From Cristatella mucedo (lineage: Eukaryota; Bryozoa; Phylactolaemata; Cristatellidae): 64,000 nt of DNA. The stretch is taken from the NCBI GenBank assembly GCA_009760855.2, contig WPIO01000193.1:62001-126000 (forward strand). The letters are read 5' to 3'. The translations under genes and the position numbers were made by a program. Positions within the stretch are counted from its first letter, which is position 1. Every line of letters begins with the position of its first letter. Of this stretch, positions 55,313 to 64,000 are shown piece by piece. Under the pieces are notes generated by a model. It saw nothing but the letters and a program-made list of their open reading frames with translations. It was not told the origin of the DNA and ran no database searches.

Positions 55313-55557
55313 CATAAATAATTTAGCACCCTCGGCGAGCCTAATCTCTTACGAGCACTTCACGGTTGCTGCAGAAGAAGCATCGTTTAGTGATGGCATG
55401 CTCAACGATAGCAAGCATAGCGTGCTCATAGTGAGTTGCACAGGGCCAGCCTACAAATGTAGTTACTGACAGCATCCATAGCTTAAGGAGGCATAAGCAC
55501 ACAGAGGACGAATCAGGCGATGGCCCACTAAACTATGCGATGTGTTTAATGTATGTA

Positions 55558-55635
<78 letters not shown>

Positions 55636-55855
55636 CTGTGTGTCTGTGTGTGTGTGTGTGTGTGCGTGCGTGTGTGTGCGTGTGCGTGTGCGTGTATGTG
55701 CGTGTGTGTGTGCATGTGTGTGCCTTCCTAGCTTCTTTCTAAATTTGGTCAGGTCAGAGCACGTCATCACACAAGTGAAAAGTGAGTTCCATGCTTTGGG
55801 AGCGTAAGAACAAATGGCATTGTCGTCGAATAATTGAGCTTCTTCAGCGGTTTAG
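55313..55855 (-). mobile_element. LINE-A4 3' region with internal microsatellite
   Basis: TTTAGCACCCTCGGCGAGCC, GGGCCAGCCTACAAATGTAG and TTCTTTCTAAATTTGGTCAG, interrupted at 55564-55722 by simple sequence. Confidence 0.65.
55564..55722. repeat. (TA)n(TG)n microsatellite
   Basis: About 30 bp of TA followed by about 130 bp of TG with CG and TATG variants. The Cys/Val and Thr/His frames across it are artefacts. Confidence 0.97.
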
Positions 55856-55856
55856 G

Positions 55857-56498
55857 TAATAATAACAATAATAATAATGCACTTGATAAAGCGCCCTCAG
55901 AGAACTCGATCTCTCTCTATATGCTTTACATTTGCTGCAAAGGGAAATACAATTGAATGGTGAGTAAAATCATGCTTGACAAACAAACGAAATGAATATC
56001 AAGGTTAGGGGTGACATGCACAGGGTCAGCATGCAAATGTGGTTAGTGGCAGCATGTACAGTGTCAGCACTCATAAGCACATGAATGATGAATCACAGGG
56101 ACCCACTAAATGCTGCCCTAAATAAATGAGTTTTTAAGTTCTTTTTAAATGTGGTCATGTCAGGGGATGTTCTGACGTAGGTCAGGAGGGAGTTCCAGGC
56201 TTTGGGAGCATACGAACTAAATGCACGGTCTCCAAAGGATTTGAGGTCTGTGCAAGGTATTTATTGTAGACTGTTGTTTTCCGAAAAGCAGGTGGCACGA
56301 TGCTTGACATGATTGGGGAGTAGATCTGAGAGGTAGGCTGGAGCCAAAGAATAAAGTGACCTCAAAGTGAGCGAGAAAAAGTTGCAGTCAATCCACTGCT
56401 TGACTGGTAGCCAGTGCAGGTCGGCGAGAAGTGGGGTAATGCGGCAACTGCGAAGCTCACGTCGGGCCGGCCTAGCTGAAGAGTTGTGCACCAGCTGT
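55857..56498 (-). mobile_element. LINE-A 3' region
   Basis: AAT-type tail, hairpin GCGCCCTCAG with a weakened partner arm, full 3' UTR and the C-terminal frame (minus LADLHWLPVKQWIDCNFFSL, LRSLYSLAPAYLSDLLPN). Confidence 0.88.
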
Positions 56499-56590
56499 AG
56501 GCTCTTGGGGCGCTATACAAAATAAATGTATTTTAAATTATTTTCACATATATTAACGGAGGGTTTTTTCAAAACACAAACAGCGTAGTT
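56499..56590 (+). other. Short SINE/LINE-like tail
   Basis: GGCTCTTGGGGCGCTATACAA followed by AATAAATGTATTTTAAATT resembles the end of SINE-2. Too short to assign. Confidence 0.35.
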
Positions 56591-56815
56591 TAAAATGTAT
56601 GTTATAGATTGAATGCGATTGTGTGTTTCTTCATGCTAGGGCCTCTGATATGATTAATCGTACTGTGACACAACTCCAAGTTCCATATACCGAATGCGTA
56701 CCGTAAGCCGCTTAGGCTGTGAGTGCGCATACAAAACTCTCCTGCGTAACACCAACATGGTCTTTTTGACTTTGTGGAGTTACTGACGGAGATACATGAC
56801 ATGACATTGAAGTTA
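56590..56815 (+). mobile_element. LINE-B 3' end
   Basis: ATACCGAATGCGTACCGTAA, GCCGCTTAGGCTGTGAGTG, CTCCTGCGTAACACCAACAT, GTGGAGTTACTGACGGAGAT and two ACATG units: the LINE-B terminus in plus orientation. Confidence 0.8.
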
Positions 56816-56939
56816 ATGAAACTGCGGTTTTAATTGGTTATCCTGGAATGGCTTTACGAATTAGCCCTATGAAGTTAAGGCCCTTGCCTTAGCTGGTTTT
56901 CAGCTCATGGAATCCTGTTTTGCAGGACAGTACAAGTTC

Positions 56940-57555
56940 TCCAAATATTGATATTTCCATACGGCGGCTGTTGCCTTAATGTGAGTGACCAAATTTTAGT
57001 TCTGTCTCGGCTTGATTATTGTTTTTCCAATTCGGCTATGCTACCAAAGGGAGCAACTAGGCAATTGCATCTGGCTGTGAGTATAGCTGCAAGACTAACC
57101 TTCAATTTCCAGAGGCTTGACAACGTGTCTCCTTTGCTAAAAGTGCTAGGATTGCTACTGGTTGATCATCGGATAAAATTAGCGAAGTTATAACACTGAC
57201 CCAAGAGGCCTGTCATGGCTTGGCTCATCCATACTTAGCTTAACTGCTGCCCCAGTTTAAGCCTGTTCGCTTCCTCGGGTCCTGTTTAGAAAATAAATAA
57301 GCTGGTCCATTTCTCTGCATAAGGATCGTTGGCGGCAGAAGCTATAGCTCTGCAGGTCCTAGGCTGTGGAACTTGCTTCCAGGATTCTTATTTAAGAACT
57401 CTACTCTCCTGTTCTCGACTATGACTCGTTATTTCCAGTGGTCCTGAGCAGCTAGTTCCAGGCTACTCACTATCTCAACTGCTCTCCTGACTCTGCAATT
57501 CTGCTAAGCTTCCCAATTCCTTTTTGTTGAGCGAGACTAACTTTGTTGGCTAACG
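56940..57555 (+). mobile_element. LINE-B RT C-terminal fragment
   Basis: ILVLSRLDYCFSNSAMLPKG, VSIAARLTFNFQRLDNVSPL and LLVDHRIKLAKL, then frameshifted coding to GTTGAGCGAGACTAACTTTG. Cut off by the next LINE-A at 57556. Confidence 0.8.
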
Positions 57556-57557
57556 AA

Positions 57558-58230
57558 TAATAATAATAATTCACTTGATAAAGCGTCCTCAGAGAACTTA
57601 ATCTCTTTCTAGGCGCTTTAAATTTGCAGCAAAGGGAAAGGCAATTCAATGGTGACTAATATAATGCATGAAAAACTACATGAATATCATGGTTAGGGGT
57701 GATATGCACAGGGTCAGTATGCAAATGCGGTTATTGGAGCATGCACAGTGTCAGCATGCATAACCACACCAAGGAAGAATCACATGACCAACTAAATGCT
57801 GTCCTAAATAGGTGTTTGTAAGTTTATTTTCAATATGTTCAGGTCAGGGGATGTTTTGACGCAAGTCGGGAGAGAGTTCCTGGCTTTGGGAGGATATAAA
57901 CTCAATGCAAGGTATCCAAGGGATTTGAGGTTTTTACCAGGCCTTTGTTGATTGTTGGATCCGACAAGCGGGTAGCACGATGCCTGGCCTGATGGGGGAG
58001 TATATCTAAGAGATAGGCTGCAGCCAAAGAATGAATAAACCTAAAAGTGAGCGACAAAACGTTGAAGTCAAACCGTTGTTTGAATGGTAGCCAGTGCAGG
58101 TTGGCGAGAAGTGGTGTAATGTGGCAACTGCGACGCTCACGACAGACAAGCCTAGCAGCAGAGTTTTGCACCAGCTGCAATCACCTGATCGCACATGCTG
58201 GTAGGCTCATATGCAAATTTATGGCTTTTT
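57558..58230 (-). mobile_element. LINE-A 3' region
   Basis: (AAT)n tail, hairpin AAGCGTCCTC..AGGCGCTTTAAA, 3' UTR, then RT C-terminus open at 58180-57902 (MQLVQNSAARLVCRERRSCH, LANLHWLPFKQRFDFNVLSL). Confidence 0.88.
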
Positions 58231-58239
58231 TGCGCTACA

Positions 58240-58960
58240 GACGATGATCCATTACAAATCAGGAGATTTCATGACGAAAGTCGGGAGTGAGTTCCAAGCT
58301 GTGAGAGCACACGAAGTAAAGGCTTGGTATCCAAATGATTTGAGGTATGGATGAGGAATAAGTAAACGAATAGATTCCGAAAGGCGAGTGGTACGATGCA
58401 AAGCCAAGTGGGGAAGTAGATCTAATGGCTAATCTGGAGCTGAAGAATGCAGTGACCTGAAAGTGATTGACAACTCCTCGAAGCCGATGCGTTGCTTCAC
58501 CGGAAGCCAGTTCAGATCAGCGAGAAGTGTGTGATGTGGCAACTGCGACGCTCACGTCACGGCTTGCAGGCTAGTAAGGAGTGATTTGCAAAAGTCAAGA
58601 CGGTATGTCACGAATGCATGGACCAACTTGGACGTTGTATCCTTATCTAAACAAGCCCAAATTTTAGCAATGTTATGAAGCTGAAAATACGCAGATTTGA
58701 CTCTGGAGCTGCCATGTCGTCTAACGAGAGGTCGCTTTGGAATATAGGTAAACTAACAAATTCTGAAAGTGAGTGGTACGACGCTAAGCCTCGCAGGAAG
58801 TAGACCTGATTGGTGTGATTAAGATGAACAATGCAAGGTCCTAAAAGTACTTAATAAAGCCTGAAAGTCATCAGGATTGTTGACTGATAGCTAGTTTAGG
58901 TCAGCTAAAAGTGATGGAATAATAATAATAACAATAATAATGTTGATTGCAATGACTTCA
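58240..58960 (-). mobile_element. LINE-A C-terminal fragments, degraded
   Basis: Two successive RT C-terminal segments (GAGATTTCATGACGAAAGTC to 58755; TTCTGAAAGTGAGTGGTACG to about 58920) and an AATAATAAT run at 58920-58942. Coding is broken. Confidence 0.65.
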
Positions 58961-59560
58961 CAGGTTCCTCAATTGTCAAACTTAGAACTCAATCTCTTTC
59001 TATGGACTTTAAATTGTTTGCAAAGGAATCATGGTGTGATAATCAAAATACAAGTCTTCTGACAGAGAAGCAGAGATTGGCACCACGTGGAAACGTCTGA
59101 TTTCACTGTCCGTAATTAGATTAGTGTGATGCTACCACAAAGGTCACGACAGACAAGCTTGACTGCAGAGTTTTGCACTAGCTGTAAGTGAGTCATTGCA
59201 TGGGCCACTAGGCCAGAAAGAAGTGAGTTACAGAAGTTCAGACGGCATACCACAAATGCATGGACCAACTTAGATGCGGTATCCTTATGTAAACAAGCCA
59301 GAATTTTAGCACTGCTACCCAGCTGATAGTAGGCTGACTTAATTGTGGAACTGATATAGTCGGAAAGCTTGGTTTGAAACATGACACCTTGTGTGAAACA
59401 TGACACCTAGATTGTGTGCAGTGTCAACAGCAGACAGGCTTGCTGAGCCGATTCTGGGGGTTCGGCTTTCCAATTTAAAATCACACTTGGTTTGCCCATA
59501 ACTACTAAGTTTTATCATCTTTTAATTTAAGCAAATTCGCTTCCATCAATGTGTAGATGT
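58960..59560 (-). mobile_element. LINE-A RT C-terminal copy
   Basis: Open at 59406-59116: MFQTKLSDYISSTIKSAYYQ, KDTASKLVHAFVVCRLNFCN and LVQNSAVKLVCRDLC. To the right, remnants of the MGKP and LNDDK region (GGTTTGCCCATAACTACTAA). A weak 3' end near 58990. Confidence 0.75.
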
Positions 59561-59564
59561 AATT

Positions 59565-59614
59565 TAATAATATAATAATAATAATAATAATAATAATAGA
59601 ATAATAATAATAGA
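59565..59614. repeat. (ATA)n microsatellite
   Basis: AATAATA repeats between a LINE-A fragment and a LINE-B 3' end. Confidence 0.9.
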
Positions 59615-59795
59615 ATGCATCTCCTTCTGTAACTTCACAAAGACATAAAGACTATGTTGGTGTTACGCAGGAGAGTTGTGTACATCCCACTCACAGCCTA
59701 AGTGGCTTTAGGTAAGCATTTGGTATCCGACAAACTTCGTCTAAGGCAACAAAGACGAAGTGGGAAACGTAGCAGAGTCTGGAGAGCATTCGATG
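59614..59795 (-). mobile_element. LINE-B 3' end
   Basis: GCATCTCCTTCTGTAACTTC, GTTGGTGTTACGCAGGAGAG, CACAGCCTAAGTGGCTTTAG and GACAAACTTCGTCTAAG: the LINE-B terminus on the minus strand without its pentamer tail. Confidence 0.75.
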
Positions 59796-59799
59796 AATG

Positions 59800-61850
59800 T
59801 CATCAATACATGCAGCAAGTGAGCTGAGAGACTTTCACGTGCTAGAAGTATGAATGGAATCAAAGCAAAGGTATCACTGCCTGCCATCAGCAGAGAAGCG
59901 AAAGCCTAGATTTTGCTCGGCAATCATATCGGCAAGAAGTATAGTACAAACCGTTAAAATAAACAAACCTTGCAAGGAGCCCTAAGCTACCCAGATTTCA
60001 GAGGTGTATCTCATGGTCTTTTTCCATTCACATCAATGCAGTCTATACTACTACTGAGATAAAACCTGAACCATTGCAAGCAGTGCCAGTGCTGCCCAGG
60101 TGAGATGAGAGGTGCTAAAGAAGAATTCGGTGAACGACAATATCAAAACTGGCTGAAAAATATAGTACAACAGGCAGAGATACTCTACCCATGCCTGCAT
60201 TTCTAAGTAGGTCGTTGCACACCCGAAGCAATGCTAACTCTGTGGAGTGATTAGCTCTAAAGTAAGACAGAAACCTACTCACAAGGTTTTATGTTTCAAT
60301 ATACGATTTCAGCTAGTCTCCCACGAGCAGTTCCTGTGTCTTTTATACTAATGTTAGAAGGGAGACTGGATGGTAGTCGCTCAAGTTCTCTCATTTTAGC
60401 ACAGCTTTCTAGACTTGTAGCCTGACTACATCTTTTTAAAAGGTCAATAGACATGAACTGAGGCTAATGACATATTAATGATGTTAGGTATGCTTGGCAG
60501 CAGCAGATCTATGCAAAGTAGAAGCAGGACAGTGTGACTAATTTCCAAAGGATTTTTGTCTTGCTTGTCTTGAATACGAACTTCTGGACAAGATTCTACT
60601 GACCTGCTTGAATTTAGACATTGAGGTGCAGCAAGGAATCGAGGAACAGTGTTTTGGGGGAATGCTGCCATCACAAGTTTGGACTCTCTGATCTGATCTA
60701 TTTTCTTGACTAAAAAATGAGGGAAGCAATCAGTTAGATCATTACAGAAAGCAAGAGGTAATGAGCTAATCTGAGAGGGGTTGAGGAAAAGGTATATCAT
60801 CGACATGATCATTTTTGGATTGCGCATCTGTGGTTAAACAATGGTTTTATAGTAGCTGGGCTTGGCCTTTGCTAGGATCGATCGGTACGGCCTAAAGTAT
60901 TCCTCGTATGCCTGTCGATGGACAGTCAGTCCTGATTTTTCGTACGGTAAGTTAAGCTTGAGCTTAGTATACCTAGGCAGTTTAATGTCTGTGGTAAAGC
61001 ATAGCCGTCAGGGCGAGGAGCTGAACTTAGTCAGACGTGCAAACTCATCGAGCATGTCACCTAGTGATGTGCTGCAGCTGTCCACTAATGATAACAGATC
61101 GGAGGTGGGACTGAGCAGCACAGGCCAGGCAGATATTCTTGCACGGACAGCCTTCATGACGAGCCTCTTGAGTATTTGCGATTGACAGGCGATTGTCGAG
61201 GAGGAGGCGGGAACACAAAGTAGATGGAATGATATCTGTATGGGGTCGGATAAGCAGAATTTGGTAATAATAGGTGATGAAAAAGTGCAGTTGTATGAGA
61301 TAATTTAGTCGAGTTGATGACCGTTAATAGCAGCAGGCTATGCCGCTGAGCCGGCAAAGACGACGAGTCAGTAATTGCAAGAAATTCAGTGCTGAAGGCG
61401 TCAGATAAGTTATTAACGTTAATGTTGCCATCACTCATAACGAGGAAGAAATTAGTTCTCTAAAACAGAATCAAAATTAGATCATGAAATCTGAGATAAA
61501 AGAGGATTTGGTGTCTGGTGGGCGAAATACCACTGCGACCATCGGCAGCTTGTTTTCGGGGGATCAAGACAGTCGATTTAAAAGACTGATTCAAGGGTTC
61601 TGCAAATTTCTTGACGTTGAATTTATTGAGCGTGATAATAGCAAATCATCTCAAATTTGGATGGATGAAAGGTGTGAAAGAATGAGAAACCAATCGGTGT
61701 CTTCTTTATTTGTCGGACATTTTACCGAGTTTCAGTTAAGGCAAGCAGGTCGAGGCGATTTTCGGAAAGCTTTAATGCACATTCAGCCAGGACTCCAAAG
61801 GCAAGCTATACGTCGGCCGCTGGAGTTATAGCAGGCCTGATGACCACTTA
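59800..61850 (-). mobile_element. LINE-A: endonuclease to RT palm, degraded
   Basis: Minus strand from 61850: endonuclease N-terminal remnants (SPENKLPMVAVVFRPPDTKS near 61550), NLSDAFSTEFLAITDSSSL (61410), then linker (RQAYEEYFRPYRSILAKAK, 60920-60850), the frame 60827-60444 (PLAFCNDLTDCFPHFLVKKI), RT N-terminus and a decayed motif C near 59900. Several frameshifts. It lacks the 3' end. Confidence 0.75.
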
Positions 61851-62430
61851 GTTAGGTAAATTAACAGTGAGTCATGTGGAGGAGGGTGCTGAGCGGTTCG
61901 AGACAAAGCTTGGAATACGAAACGAGCGGGTAGTCAGCTCCCAGTTCCCGCCAAACGAGCGGCCTCTATGACGGTGGCTCCGACCGCAGTTCTGGCTCCA
62001 GGGTGCTTTTTTTGTTAATGCGTATTTCACAAATCTTACCAACAGCATTCATATCAAGGACATTAAGAAGTTAAAATTAACATATTGAAGTGGAAAAGTA
62101 GTGGTGACTAAATTTTCAAACATTTTATAGTATAGCTTAATAACATTTGGAGCAAAAACTAACTAACGATTAGTACTGAAAGTTAGAAATAATTTTTAAA
62201 AGCTACAAGCAGGCTCATTTAGCATGCATGATACTTTAGCAGCAGGAGAGCTTTACCGGCTATTCCTAGCACTGGCAGTGGGCGTTAAAAGATTACAACA
62301 GCCTACCTTGAACCCGTAAAACGGCTTCTTAAGATTGTCCACCTTTCTACTTAGCTGTCACCCCGAGGCAGAGGAAGGCAGAATATGGTGCACCCGTTTT
62401 GCAAAATAACTCATTTCTATAGTGCCCCAA
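61850..62430. repeat. Partial unit block preceding LINE-A
   Basis: 62150-62420 matches 27690-27920 and 41330-41560 (ATAGCAGCAGGAGAGC.TTAC, GGCGTTAAAAGATTACAAC, GGCAGAATA). Since it again lies directly 5' of LINE-A endonuclease on the plus strand, it may be LINE-A 5' UTR. 61850-62050 is unassigned. Confidence 0.6.
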
Positions 62431-64000
62431 GCAAACCTAATGTGATTGACCCTGCACGCCCTAACTGAAACTTGGCAGAAATCGATAAACTGCCCGACAA
62501 TTAAAGAAGCCACTCCATCTGGTTTCTTGTTCTTTCACACCCCTAGATCAATCTAAACTGGAAGTGAAGTTGCTATTACCGTGCGCTCGAAATTCCACTA
62601 GAAACCATTTGCAGTAACCTCGAAGCAGTCTTTTGAATCAACTGTCTTGGTCTCACCCGAAAACAAGCTACCGATAGTGGCAGTAGTCTGTCGACTACCA
62701 GGTACCAAATCCTGCTTTATCTCAGATTTCTCCGATCTCACTTCGATTCTGTGTGCAAGAAATCGATCCTTCCTCGTTATTGGTGATTTCAACGTTCACT
62801 TTGATAACTTATCTGACGCTTTTAGCACTGAATTTCGTGCATTGGCTGACTCATCGTCTCTTGCAGCTCATGTGCATGGCCCACTCACATCACGGGTCAC
62901 ACACTCGAACAGATTTTCTCATACAACTTCACTTTGTCATCACCAATGATTACCAAATCCTGCTTATCTGACCACATGCAGATCTCATTCAATCTACAGT
63001 GTGTTCCCACATCCTCCTGTAAAATAACATGTGAATAACGAAACCTCAAGACCCTTGACATCAATGCTGTCCGTGCGAGAATATCTGTTTCACCTCTGCT
63101 GCTCAGTCCTCCCTCCGATCTGTCATCATTTGTAGATAGCTACAACACGACACTAGCTGTCACCCTCGACGAGTTTGCACCTCTGACAAAGCGCACTGTA
63201 CGCCACCGCCCGGCCGGCCTATGGTTTACCACAGACATTAAACTAGGCAGGTCTACAAAACGAAAGCTTGAAAAAGCATACAAAAGATCCGGACTTACTC
63301 TCCATCGACAGGCATATGAAGACTACTGTAGGTCGTACGAATCGATCCTTGCAAAGGTCAAGTCTAGCTTCTATGGAAACATTGTGCATCACAGATGCAC
63401 AATTTAAAAATGCTAATGTCGACAATAAACCATCTCCTCAACCGTTCCCAGATTAGCTCCTTACCTGATGATTCTTTATGCAGAAGATAGACGAGATCAG
63501 GGAATCCATCCCTGCGATGACAGCCTCCCCACGACAATGCTGTTCCTCGGTTCCTGACTGCACCTGAACTTCTGAATTTAGGCAGCTCACTAGTGATCTA
63601 GTCCTGAAGCTCGTATCTCAATCAAAGAGGACAACAAGTCCTCAGGATCCTATTCCCTCTGTCCTGCTCCTCCATTGCATTGATATGCTGCTGCCATGCA
63701 TAACTAACATCATTATTATGTCATTAGTCTCAGGTCATGTCCAAGCACCTTTCAAAAAGCTGTTTTCAGGCCATTTATCAAGAAAGCGACACTAAACCAA
63801 GAGAACTTAAGCAACTACAGCCCAGTCTCCGTCCTACCATACCTATCGAAGACACTGGAACTAATCGTGGCAGACCAGCTAAACTCATATATCGAAACCT
63901 CATACTTGCTAGTAAGTTCCAGTCTGGCTTTAGAGCTAATCACTCCACAGAGTCAGCATTGCTTCTTGTATACAACGACCTACTTAGGAATGCAGACATG
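62430..64000 (+). mobile_element. LINE-A 5' half: APE endonuclease, linker, start of RT
   Basis: Best endonuclease copy in the window. LPIVAVVCRLPGTKSCFISD, NRSFLVIGDFNVHFDNLSDA (catalytic G-D-F-N), LAAHVHGPLTSRVTHSNR and, in another frame, CLSDHMQISFN (S-D-H). The linker continues with LDEFAPLTKRTVRHRPAGLW, SGLTLHRQAYEDYCRSYESI and broken frames, then the RT start near 63870 (IVADQLNSYIETS, LITPQSQ, TESALL region), which leaves the window. Stops and shifts show it is inactive. Confidence 0.88.

Noticed and set aside
55533-55807. Cys/Val and Thr/His-rich frames
   Set aside because: Translations of the TA/TG microsatellite.
61484-61831. 115-codon plus-strand frame, related to a minus-strand frame at 62598-62792
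   Set aside because: Antisense shadow of the LINE-A endonuclease, which explains the similarity.

Overview
This is a repeat-dominated piece of a metazoan nuclear genome, most likely an invertebrate. I cannot name the species. The signs are few long ORFs, APE-type non-LTR retrotransposons of the CR1/L2 kind, tRNA-derived SINEs, a Ty3/gypsy element, a fossil protein-primed DNA polymerase and many microsatellites. No rRNA, functional tRNA gene, operon or CRISPR array is visible. Local names: LINE-A ends in a hairpin plus (TAA)n on the strand opposite to coding, or (TTA)n on the coding strand. LINE-B ends in (ACATT)n on its coding strand. 'Repeat C' and 'unit' are unnamed duplicated blocks.

The only plausible host genes belong to one multicopy family of intron-poor, beta-propeller-like proteins, all on the minus strand. 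Two copies are open (B at 25516-26319, C at 50861-51706). The others are broken: A is split by a gypsy element, D is a 3' fragment, E and F are a diverged second subfamily near 2.6-3.1 kb and 6.5-6.75 kb, and G is a 5' stub at 40.4 kb. Copies A to C lie in large segmental duplications (about 14.8-24.4, 24.5-29.8 and 48.7-55.9 kb). Partial copies of the same duplication lie at 40.4-43.5 and 62.0-62.4 kb.

Layout: 0-14.7 kb is LINE-A debris, Repeat C and the E/F pseudogenes. 14.8-24.4 kb is unit 1, with pseudogene A and a 6.2 kb gypsy element whose 5' LTR and gag are inverted. 24.5-29.8 kb is unit 2, with gene B. 30-37.7 kb is mostly unassigned, with SINEs, two simple-sequence tracts and a 1.5 kb LINE-A copy. 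37.8-39.2 kb is an AT-rich fossil of a protein-primed family-B DNA polymerase. 39.3-45.1 kb is LINE-A, a partial unit and a LINE-B copy. 45.2-48.7 kb is a LINE-A copy split by a compact non-autonomous LTR retrotransposon, which is itself split by a SINE. 48.7-55.9 kb is unit 4, with gene C and a nested LINE-B. 55.9-64 kb is a pile of LINE-A and LINE-B fragments ending in a LINE-A endonuclease/RT start that runs off the window.

The least ordinary items are the propeller-like family, the gypsy gag/pol boundary that reads UGA-CUA-G, the gag-plus-repeat-ORF LTR element, the SINE that shares the LINE-A 3' tail, and the polymerase fossil. All family assignments come from reading motifs by eye. No database search was run.
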